Source: Limnobacter thiooxidans (GTDB lineage: Bacteria; Pseudomonadota; Gammaproteobacteria; Burkholderiales; Burkholderiaceae_B). Taken from it: DNA of 64,000 bases. The stretch is taken from the NCBI RefSeq assembly GCF_036323495.1, contig NZ_AP028947.1:2356001-2420000 (forward strand), in the 5' to 3' direction. The notes beneath the pieces are model-generated. The model had not been told where the DNA came from, made no database searches, and saw only the letters and a program-made list of their open reading frames with translations. Made by a program: the position numbers and the translations under genes. Of this stretch, positions 9,094 to 19,400 are shown one piece after another. How positions within the stretch are numbered: the first letter of the stretch is position 1; each line of letters opens with the position of its first letter.

Positions 9094-12000
9094 TTGCTGG
9101 AAGCGTTGATGTTCAATGGTGAAATTCCCTTGGGCAATGTCCAGCCCAAGACGTGTTGGGGCAAGCGGTGCGTGATCACCCAAATGCCGCCGATACAAAA
9201 ATAATCGTCCACACGGGCTTCGATCCGGTAGTCAAGCAGGTGCCCGCCCAGACCTGTTCCCCTGTATTTTCCGTAGGCTTCTTTCGCCACCCAGGCACGC
9301 AGAAAGCCCAGCGTGCGGTCTTCGCCTGCACGAAGTACCAGGCTGTTTTCCTGCGAACTGAATGCCAGGTTGATGGCACTTTCAGAAAAGTTATCAATGC
9401 GTTCAATGTCGATGCCCACGGGCTGGGTGTCTGCAATGGCCACCCCGTATTGGTCCTTGTGGCTAATTGAAATATGCAGGTTGACTGGCACTGTCGTGCT
9501 GACATTGGGATGCAACACCGGCTTGCCAGTGTCGTCGTTGTACACACACATTTCCTGGGGAAAAACCGATGACACGCCATTGGATTTCAAAAGGAAAAAT
9601 ACAGCATCCTTGGCGGCTACACGGCCTGCCAGCCATTGGCGCTTTCGCTTGGGTGCAATGGTTTGGTACACGCGCTGTTCCAGCGCGGTCAAGTAACGGC
9701 GCGACAAATAATCGCGAAGAATTGCAGTGTCGTATCGGTCTTCAAACAAGGCGATGTTGGGTGGCAGTTCAACAGAACAGGCCTGGGTATCCAGCTTTCT
9801 GGAATTTTCCCAAAGCCGCTTGTCCATCTGATAACGGCGTGTTTTCCAGCCAGTAATGGAGAGCACACAGTGCCCTTGCTGATTAAACAGGCGATGATCT
9901 GAAACACATTCCAGTTCAGTCAAAGTACGAATACGCACTTGCGCCTGCAACAACTCACCCACTTCGGGATCTGCGGCGTGAAACTCGATTCGATCCACAC
10001 CAATCGGCATGGCCAGGCAATTCTCGGGCAATTCCATCACCCAGTAACCGGCAAGCTGACCCATGTTGTCCAGCAGGGAACCCTGCCCGGAAGGCACTTT
10101 CAATACCCCATCAATTCCATTGTCACCCACGGCTTGAATACAATCCACGCCCTGATAGGCCGGGCCATGGAACATCCACCGTTCGCGGTACAGCGACTTC
10201 GCATCCACCTGCGAGTCGCGCGAATTTTGAAGTGGCTCCAGTGGTTCAAGCGGGTTTGTCCATCCACCAGCCACTTCAACCACAGCCCTGAAATAGTTCT
10301 TGATTTCGACCGAGAAACAGCTTTCCGACAAAGCATTGATTTGCATATCAACAGTCACGGGCTTGCTCACAGCCAGCCAGTTGAAGGCTTCAATCGCGGT
10401 GACCGCTACTACACATTCACTCAACCCCTGTCGCTGCAGATGTTCCTGTACCAAGTCTCGCACCATGAGGACTTCCATGGTCATGGGCACAACCGGGTGG
10501 CGATCTTCCACAATCGGCCAATCCGGCTTCTGCGGGTACAGTTCGTGGTCTCGAACCCAGGGTATTGTGTCGTTCAAGTCCAGCAATCGGCTTGTCGTAA
10601 CTGGCTGGGTTTGAGATGAAATGGCAGTTGCTGCACGGGCATGCATGGGCTGACCTTGTGGATTTTGCTGGACGTGTGCAGTGCGGGCCTGCTTCCAGAG
10701 ATTCACCACTTCTCGACTGCTGGATTGAATGTCCCGCAAGGTCGTTCGAATCAACTGACCCACTTCATCATTGAGATCAGGATCATCCAGATCAGTCGAT
10801 TGGCTTTGCAAATGCCTTGCTTGCAGATCGACATGAACGTCACCCAGGGCTGGAACACCCAATTGCAAACGTACATTTTGCGCAGAATTCGATGGGCGTT
10901 CCACTGGGCAATCAGGCAGCAGCCGCGCGGAAAAATCAAGACCATCAACCCACAACGCGGCACACAGGTGTTGCAATTGAAGCAAGCCTTCGCGGCTGTC
11001 ATGGCTGCTGTACAGCGCCGCGTGCGGCAGCTTGCCTAGCGTGTCAGAAACAAAGCCTGGCAGCGAACCATAACCGACTTGAACGAACACGCGAACACCC
11101 GATTCATACATGTTCAAAATCGTTTCGCGAAACCGCACCGGTTTGACCAGGTGTTCAATGGCGAGGGCTTTTTTGTCAGACTCCTTCGCCGGGAAGGGTT
11201 GCGCCGTGGTTGCAGACCACACCGTGTCCACCGTGGGACGCAAAGCCACTGAATCAAAAAACCGTTTGTACCAACCCAAGTGCCCGTTAAACAGGGAGCA
11301 GTGAAAACCCGACACAATCGGAAGCACTTGATGGAACACACCCAGCGAAGCCAGCCGTTCAGCCAAGGTATTGATTTGCTGCTGGGGCCCGCAGGCAATC
11401 ACCTGATTGGGACAATTGTCGTGAGAAAGCTCGATACGCTCCAGACCTGCGAACTGCTGCTGAAGCATTTGAACACTGCAGGATGCAGCCAGAAAACGCA
11501 CATCGGGAAACTTGAAATCATCAAACTTCAAGCTTGCATTGGTCATGTCTGAAACCGACTGGTCCATCATGCCGGATGTGAGCATGGCGCTCCACTCACC
11601 GATGCTGTGACCCGCATAGGAATCAGGAAGTACACGCAATTCTGACAAGCGGTCAAACAGGTAACGGTTGAACCCCAACAGACCCAACACCACCGGCAAC
11701 AAATTGTCCGAGGTGGATTGCGGCACAGAATACTCGGGCAAAGGCTTGTCAAAAAAGGTCTCAAACCCCTCGGTACGCGGGTTGAACTGGCTGTCTACAC
11801 CGGGAAATACAAATGCAACCTTGCCACCCGCCGACAACAAACCACTGGGTGTAAACCAGACCTGTTGACGCCCCATCCAGGGCTTGCCAGCCACAATCGC
11901 TTTGCGGGCTACAGCCAGGCGCTTGGTATCCGGATCCAGTACAGCAAGTCGACAGTTACCTGCCAAACGACCCACGCGACCTGTTTTTTCGTACAAATCC

Positions 12001-13466
12001 AGTTGTTCCAGAAGCGCTTGTGGATTGCTTGCGGCCAAACGCAACACAGGCTTGAGCAAGGCTGATTTTTCATGGTCCTGACCAGCTGCACAACCGCTCA
12101 ACACCAAGTGAGCGTTGATTCCGCCAAAGCCGAAAGCATTAACCCCTGCAAGCCGTTCGGTGACAGGAGCATTCCACGGCAGGGCTTTCCCCAGCACCTT
12201 GAATGCCGTGCGCTGCAAGCGGGGATGAGGCTGATCACAATTCAATGTTGGTGGGAGTACACCGTGGTACACGGACAACGCAACCTTGATCAGCGAAGCC
12301 ATGCCCGAGGCCGGCATGGCGTGTCCGATCATCGATTTCACCGACCCAATCACGGCGCGCCTGCCCGCTTGGGGTTCACCGAAGAATCGGCCCACTGTAT
12401 CCAGTTCTACATCGTCCCCGGCGGGTGTGCCTGTGCCATGCGCTTCCAGCAGACCGATCTGGCTTCTGTGTTTGCCCACGGTGGACCACGCCCGTTCCAT
12501 GGCAAGCAATTGCCCTGAGCTTGAAGGCGCCACCAGGCTACTGGCCCGGCCATCACTGGCAGAGCCCGCACCTTCTATAACGGCATAAATTCTGTCGTTG
12601 TCAAACAGCGCGTCGTCAAGCCTTTTGAGCACCACCATGCCGACACCTTCGCCAGCAAGAATGCCATCGGCCAGCGCAGAAAACGGACTGCTTTTTCCTG
12701 AACGCGACATGGCACCTAACTGGCAAAAAGTGGCCCAGAAAGTCAGGTCATGCGACACATGCACACCACCCACCAGCATCAGGTCGGCGGTCTTGGCTGA
12801 CAACAACTGGCAAGCCTGTTCAACGGCCAGCAGGGAACTGGCGCATGCAGCATCTACTGTGTAGGCAGGGCCGTGCAAATCAAGACGGTTGGCCAGCCGG
12901 GATGCGGTAAAATTAGGAATCAAGCCTGAGGCAACGTCAGGACCATAAGGCGTCAACTGCGCCGTCAAAGCCGACTTCACTTTCTGAATGTCGGCAGTGT
13001 CCAGGTCGGGAAACAGCGACTTCAAGGTGCTCACGATTTGCGGCACCACGCGCACATGCTGTTCAAGTCGAATCACGCCTGCGCTGACATAGTTGCCTTT
13101 GCCCACGATGACGCCGGTTTTTTCGCGCGGAAAGTCTTTGTCGAGATAGCCCGCATCGTCGAGAGCCATTTGCCCGATTTTCAGGGCGAGCAATTGATCT
13201 GGTTCAGCCGACTCCACGGTTTTTGGCATGATGCCGAATTCAAGCGGATCAAATTCTGCATCCGGGTCGATGAAGCCGCCCAGCTTGCAATAGAACTTGT
13301 CCACATCCCGTGACTGCGGGTCGTAATGGGACATGTCCCATCGTTGTGCCGGCACTTCCGTGATGGCGCTTTTGCCATCACAGATATTGCGCCAATAACT
13401 TTGAAGATCCTTGGCCCCCGGAAACACGCAGGCCATGCCGATGATGGCAATCTTCTCCATGCTCAT
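9090..13466 (-). CDS. Iterative type I PKS/FAS-like synthase: KS-AT-DH-PPTase
   Basis: 1458 residues. Domains in order: ketosynthase 1-455 with Cys208 (VDAACASS), His343 (EAHGTGT) and His382 (GSVKSMIGH); acyltransferase about 540-850 with GHSIGEW and Ser621; a linker; a PKS-type double-hotdog dehydratase about 965-1215 with HPVVP His990 and a likely Asp1133; and a C-terminal Sfp-type phosphopantetheinyl transferase about 1240-1450 with GIDIERID (Asp1353, Glu1355) and WVAKEAYGK (Lys1395, Glu1396). There is no ACP or KR inside, so it must work with the carrier domains of the upstream synthase or the free ACP. Start and stop both overlap neighbours by 4 bp. The C-terminal PPTase can supply the cofactor for the carrier sites. 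The layout recalls Pfa- and heterocyst-glycolipid-type synthases; the product is unknown. Confidence 0.92.
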   Translation of the reverse strand: MSMEKIAIIGMACVFPGAKDLQSYWRNICDGKSAITEVPAQRWDMSHYDPQSRDVDKFYCKLGGFIDPDAEFDPLEFGIMPKTVESAEPDQLLALKIGQMALDDAGYLDKDFPREKTGVIVGKGNYVSAGVIRLEQHVRVVPQIVSTLKSLFPDLDTADIQKVKSALTAQLTPYGPDVASGLIPNFTASRLANRLDLHGPAYTVDAACASSLLAVEQACQLLSAKTADLMLVGGVHVSHDLTFWATFCQLGAMSRSGKSSPFSALADGILAGEGVGMVVLKRLDDALFDNDRIYAVIEGAGSASDGRASSLVAPSSSGQLLAMERAWSTVGKHRSQIGLLEAHGTGTPAGDDVELDTVGRFFGEPQAGRRAVIGSVKSMIGHAMPASGMASLIKVALSVYHGVLPPTLNCDQPHPRLQRTAFKVLGKALPWNAPVTERLAGVNAFGFGGINAHLVLSGCAAGQDHEKSALLKPVLRLAASNPQALLEQLDLYEKTGRVGRLAGNCRLAVLDPDTKRLAVARKAIVAGKPWMGRQQVWFTPSGLLSAGGKVAFVFPGVDSQFNPRTEGFETFFDKPLPEYSVPQSTSDNLLPVVLGLLGFNRYLFDRLSELRVLPDSYAGHSIGEWSAMLTSGMMDQSVSDMTNASLKFDDFKFPDVRFLAASCSVQMLQQQFAGLERIELSHDNCPNQVIACGPQQQINTLAERLASLGVFHQVLPIVSGFHCSLFNGHLGWYKRFFDSVALRPTVDTVWSATTAQPFPAKESDKKALAIEHLVKPVRFRETILNMYESGVRVFVQVGYGSLPGFVSDTLGKLPHAALYSSHDSREGLLQLQHLCAALWVDGLDFSARLLPDCPVERPSNSAQNVRLQLGVPALGDVHVDLQARHLQSQSTDLDDPDLNDEVGQLIRTTLRDIQSSSREVVNLWKQARTAHVQQNPQGQPMHARAATAISSQTQPVTTSRLLDLNDTIPWVRDHELYPQKPDWPIVEDRHPVVPMTMEVLMVRDLVQEHLQRQGLSECVVAVTAIEAFNWLAVSKPVTVDMQINALSESCFSVEIKNYFRAVVEVAGGWTNPLEPLEPLQNSRDSQVDAKSLYRERWMFHGPAYQGVDCIQAVGDNGIDGVLKVPSGQGSLLDNMGQLAGYWVMELPENCLAMPIGVDRIEFHAADPEVGELLQAQVRIRTLTELECVSDHRLFNQQGHCVLSITGWKTRRYQMDKRLWENSRKLDTQACSVELPPNIALFEDRYDTAILRDYLSRRYLTALEQRVYQTIAPKRKRQWLAGRVAAKDAVFFLLKSNGVSSVFPQEMCVYNDDTGKPVLHPNVSTTVPVNLHISISHKDQYGVAIADTQPVGIDIERIDNFSESAINLAFSSQENSLVLRAGEDRTLGFLRAWVAKEAYGKYRGTGLGGHLLDYRIEARVDDYFCIGGIWVITHRLPQHVLGWTLPKGISPLNINASSK

Positions 13467-16400
13467 GCCCCGTGGCCCGCCGCTTCACTGATTGAGTCAC
13501 CCAGGAAGCTGGCAGGCTTGCCCGACATCAACACCACCTGTGCTTCCACCTTGGTGCAGGCCAGCTCCGCCAGCAATGCAAACACGCCCTCGTCTTTGGG
13601 TACAAGGCCAATCTGCTTGCTTGCATATTCCTTGCGCAAAGAATCGTTGACCATGCCTGTGTCAGCCCAAGGCCCCCAATTCACCGACAGTACCCGGCCC
13701 TTGATGCGGGCCTGCCAACTGTGCGCAATCTTGTCGAGCGCATCATTTGCACTGGCATAATCGGCCTGCCCGCGGTTACCGAACGCGCTGGCGACACTGG
13801 AGAAGAAAACCACGAACTGGACATCGTCACGAATCTGGTCGCGCAATACTTGCGCTGCATTCACCTTGGTGTTGAACACCCGCTCAAAACTTTCCTGTGT
13901 CTTGTCCTTGAGCAGCTTGTCTTCAATCACACCTGCGCCATGAACCACACCATCGATCCGACCATGCTTTTGATAAATGTTCTGAATCAGGTCCGCAAAT
14001 GCCGCACTGTCCTGCACGTCCAGCGCGTGATAAGCCACTTCAGCCCCCACCGACTGGATGAGCTGCATGGTCTGACGGAATTCACGTTCAGACAACAGCG
14101 TGCGAATTCGTTTTTCAATTTCAGCGGGCTTGCTCTCCGGGTGTGCGGTCAACAGAATTTGTCGCAAACGCTTGGTGTCGGTTTCTCCACGCGTGTGTTC
14201 TGATTCCTCACCCTGTGGTGCAGCAGACCGCCCCACCAGTTCCAACTTGCAACCGTGGCGACGCGCCAACTCCACCGCGACCAAGGCAGTAATTCCCTTG
14301 GCTCCACCAGTCAGCAACACCACACTGTCCGAATTCAATGGCAGGTTCTGGATCTGCCCTGCTTCCAGAATGCTGGGCACTACATCGACCACATAGCGGC
14401 TATTCCCGCGGCGCAAAACTTCGTTGAAACGATCCTTGCCCATCAACTCCAGATTCACTGCATGGGCAACCTCTGCAGGCGCCTGGTCTGCGTCCACATC
14501 CAGCACACGCACATTCAAGTCAGGAAACTCACGCGCCAATGATTTCACCAAACCAGCCAGCCCAGCACCGCGATCCGGGTTGCTTGTGGCCATGGAAGGT
14601 TTCAAGCCCAATGCAGTGACCACCAGAATGTGCTTGCAGCCTGCCAACACCGCAGCGCGTGCCATGGTGAAAAAGGCTTTCACATCCGCAATGCGCGAGG
14701 CAGGATCTATGCTCCACAAGTGCACCAGGACTTCAGCCTTGATGGCCGCACTGGTCAGCACATGGGGCCCATCCTGGAAATAAACCGAATCCACAAACGC
14801 ACCCTGTGCCTTGAGCAAATCGGCCAGCACATCCGACACACCCAGGGTATCGCGCGTCAGGCAGACAAACTGCCCGGTCAAATTGATTCGCTCCCGTGTT
14901 TCCGGTATTTCCCGGCTGCGAAGCACATAACGTTCGAAGGGAATGTTCTGCTCTTCCACCTCAACATTCACTGCCTTCGCAGCGGCCTGACTGGCCAGAC
15001 TGGGCTCATTGGCCTGGCTTGCATTGAACACCTGCAGCATGTCTTGCAGTGTTCGCGCATTGGCAAGTGCTGCACTCAACTTCCGGCGACTTTCCTGACC
15101 TGCCGCCAAGCCCAAGGCATCCAGCCACTGACCGACAATTTCCACTCGTTTGATGGAGTCAATCGACAAATCTGCTTCCAGATCCAGGTGCGATTCCAGT
15201 GCCTCAATCGGATACCCGGTGGTACCAGAAACAATGCCGAGCAACAGCGTTTCAGCAGACCCGGTGTTCACCGCCGAATCAGACACAGCGGGCTCGGTCG
15301 ATGTTGCAGCCACCGCAGGCTGCTCCCCGACTGGCAGCAATTCCTCCAGCAAATCCAGCATGTGGCGCAGGGTTTTACTTTGCCCCAGTTTTTCGATTTG
15401 GGCTGCTGCATTTGCACCCAGGCGGTTCTTCAGATTCAACGAGTCAGACAATTCGCCTGTAATTTCCACCCGCTTGATGGAGTCAATCGACAGGTCGGCT
15501 TCCAGGTCGAGATCAAGATCCAGTGTTTCTTCCGGATACCCTGTGCGCTCACTGACCAGTGCAAGCAAAACTTGCGCGGGTGAAAGCGCTGGCTGCGGGG
15601 ATACTTCTACCGATGATGAAAGCCTGGACGATGGAACAGGCAAACGTGCGGCTGAAGTTGAATCAATCGGTGAATCAAATCGAGCTTGGTGTACGGTAGG
15701 TTGAATCAGGTTGCGTGACATCGGCTGGTCTGGTGTACCCAGGTAACTCATCAACACATCACGCTGGGCATTCACCAGTTCACGCATGTTGTTCAGGTAA
15801 TTGAATACCGCTGAAGACGATTCAACTGGCACTGAGGTTGCTGCCACTGATTCAGGCCGTGAAACATGTCCCACCTGAACGACAGGCTTAGTCACGGGGG
15901 GCACAATGCGCAAATTGCCTGGCCGTGCGGGCACAGCTTTGGCACCGTCCAGCCACCATGTCGAGGCCGCCAGTGTTTCAGGCTTGTCCAGATCCACTGA
16001 CGCACTACGGCCGTTGAACAACTCGCTCGCGTCAAAGTTTTGAACACTCACCGCAAGTTGAGCCAACGCACCCAGCAAACCAGCCAGTGTGCCCTCGGCC
16101 TGGTCCATGGCGACAACGGGAATAGGAGAGCCGGGAAGAATCTTGCCCAACAGGCCAGTCAACACGCGCTTGGGACCAATCTCCACAAACAGGTCAGCAC
16201 CTTGTGCCACCATGTTTTCAACTTCTTCCACCCAGCGAACCGGGCTTGAAATCTGTTCGGCCAGCGTACTGACCAACTCATCAATGCCTGCGTCATACGG
16301 CAGGGATGTCTTGTTGCTGAACACGGGGAATGCCGGTGACTTCAAATTGATCTGACGCAAAGCCTGCGCAAAGGACACGCTTGCATCGCTCAATTGCGGC

Positions 16401-19400
16401 GAATGAAACGCACAGGCCGTGGCGATTGGTTTGCAAGCCAGCCCATTGGCTTTCAAGTGCAGCAAGGCTGCATCCATGGCGGCTGTGGGACCAGAGATCA
16501 CGACTTGCGAAGGGCTGTTCTGGTTGGCCATCACCACACCCTCAAAACCTTCAAGCAAGGCGCCAATCGTCAGGCGATCAGACGACACTGCGGCCATGTA
16601 GCCTGGGTCGTCACCCACAGCATCCAGAATGGACAGCGCACGCTGGCGTGACAGGCTCAGCAATGCTGTTGGGTCAATTGCACCGGCAGCGGCCAATGCT
16701 GGCAATTCGCCGTAACTGTGGCCCGCTGCCATGGCGGGTTTCACGCCAAAACCATCTAGCCATTCATGCAGCGCCCACTCCACCGCGCCCAATGCGGGTT
16801 GTGCCACCCGCGTGTCGGTCACCGCTATTTGCTGGGCAAGCTGAGCCGCTTCGCCGTGTGCCTTGGCCGGAAACACGAGCGCGGCCAGTTCAGGGTGTTG
16901 CGCAAATACGGCCTGCAAACCTGGGAAATACACAAACAGGTCACGCAGCATACCGGGGTGCTGGCTGCCCTGCCCTGAAAACAGGAATGCGGCGCGCGTG
17001 CTGCGTTGGAGCTTGCCCAGTTGCACGGCTTTGTCCACTTGACCGGTCAGCAGTTTGTTCAAGGTCGCTTTCAGCGATTCGGTGTTTTGATCAACCCAGG
17101 CAAACTGCACATCGCCTGAACCTGCCTGCCACAGGGTGCACGCCAGGTCTGCAAGACGCGCTGGCTTTTGAGTCATCTCAAGCCAGGTCGACAATTTGCG
17201 AATGTGTTGGAGGGCCTCTTCGGGCGAATTACCGCGGACTACAAACAGCTCGCAAGGCCATTCGCTGGCACCATGGTGCGGGCGTTGCTGCAGGCTGTAC
17301 TGCGAGTTGTAAGGCAAGTTGTGTTGAGCGCCCTGCCCGTTCCATTCCGACAACACGGCATGGAAATTGGCACCACCAAAACCGAAGGCGCTGACCGCAG
17401 CGCGACGGGTGTGGCTGCTGAACCAGGGCAAGGGCTTTTCAGTGAATTTGAACGGGCTGGTGTCTGCCTGGTAACCGGGGTTGGGCTGCGCCACGTGCAA
17501 AGTACCCGGCAACACTTTGTGGTGCAGGGCTTTCGTGATCTTGATCAAACCGGCAATACCGGCTGCGCACTTGGTGTGGCCGATCTGGCTTTTTACAGAA
17601 CCCAAAACCGCCTGATCCGCGACACCGCCACCGGCCACAAACACTTCGGTCAAGGTAGACAATTCTGTGCGGTCGCCCACCACCGTACCGGTGCCATGCG
17701 CTTCCACCAAACCCACTTCGGCGGGCAACACACCGGCCTGCAAATACGCGCGCTCCAAGGCCCGTTTCTGTCCTTCCTTGCGAGGCGCAGTCAGGCCCAG
17801 GCCCTTGCCGTCGCTTGAGCCGGCAATGCCGTCGATCACTGCGTAAATTCGGTCCTGATCCGCCACCGCATCGGAAAGCCGCTTGAGCACCACCACGCCC
17901 ACACCCTCGCCCAGCGCAATGCCATCGGCCTGCGCATCGAAAGAACGGCATCGCCCCTTGGGCGACAGCGCACCTACGGACGTGAACATCAAGTAATCGC
18001 TGATACCGTTGTGAAAATCTGCACCACCTGCCAGCGCCATGTCACTGCTGCCATTGCGCAATTCCTTCACGGCCAGTTCAATGGCCGTGAGCGAACTGGC
18101 ACATGCGGAGGTGACTGCGTAATTCACGCCCCCCAAACCGAGGCGGTTGGCAATTCGCCCGGAAATCACATTGACCAGCATGCCGGGGAATGAGTCCTCG
18201 GTCAGGGGTGGCAACGCCTTGTCGAGTGCTTCGGGCAGGTCGCCTGCGTATTGCTGCCACAGGTTTCTGAAGGTGTACTGGTTGGCCAGGTCCATGCCCG
18301 CTTCCGCACCGAAAATAACAGCGGTTTTTTCGCGGTTGAACCACTTGTTCGCATAGCCCGCATCGGCCAGTGCATCCTTCGCCACTTTCAGCGAGAGCAG
18401 TTGAACTGTTTCAACCGATGGAATCGTCGAAGGTGGAATACCAAACTCCAGCGGATCAAACGCAACCGGGTCAATAAACCCACCCCACTTGCTGACGCTC
18501 TTGTTGGGTTCGGCATGTTCGCCTGCGTAATACTGAGCCACAGACCAACGGTCTTGTGGCACTTCGCCCACCAGGTCTTTACCCTGCAACACATTGTTCC
18601 AGAACGACTCCAGGTTTTCCGAACCAGGATAAATACAGGACATGCCAACAATGGCGATGGGCTCGGGTACATCTTCATGCATCACCGAGGGGCTTGATAC
18701 CTGCCCCAACCATTGCACAGCCACTTCACTCACATCGCGGTGCAATTGTTCTACCGTGCGCAAACTGTTCTGAAGGGCAGCCACCTGGCCGATCATGTAC
18801 ATGCCTTCGTCCAACTGCTGCTGCAAAGGCACTTCGACCAGTTCACCGTTGATTCGGTCTTGCCCTTTTGTAGCAATTCGCAAACGGCCTACGGTCAGTG
18901 ATTCCAGTTGGGCCCAGGCCGCCTTGGTGTCCACACCTGCTTGCGACAGACGTTCTTTTTCCTGATTGAACAAATCAATAAAACCGGAAGGCAAACAACG
19001 AATGGCATGCCCGGGCGCGGTTTCAATCAAGGCCGTTTCCTGACCTTCCAGGGTTTGGCGCTGAAACTCTTCCAGCACCGCACCATGTTGCACAGCCTCG
19101 GGCGTCGTGATGTAGGCCGTGCCCATCAACACACCCACCTTGGCACCACGGGCGGCAAGCGGTGCGGCTATCACCGACACCATGGCGGCAGAAACTTCAT
19201 CGTGAATACCGCCGGCAAACAGCACATGCAGGCTGGTCAAGTCGTCTTGTTCCAGCATGCGGCTGACCGCCTGCTCCCACAACACAAAGCTGTAACGCGG
19301 GCCCACGTGGCCACCACATTCACGGCCTTCGAATACAAAATGGCGTGCACCTTCCTTGAGGAACAGGTCGAGCAAGCCCGGCGATGGCACATGAAGGTAA

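Noticed and set aside
14630..17394. Long plus-strand open frames (317 and 337 codons) inside the giant synthase
   Set aside because: They lie opposite a gene with full domain homology, have no domain or ribosome site, and arise from codon structure of the real gene.
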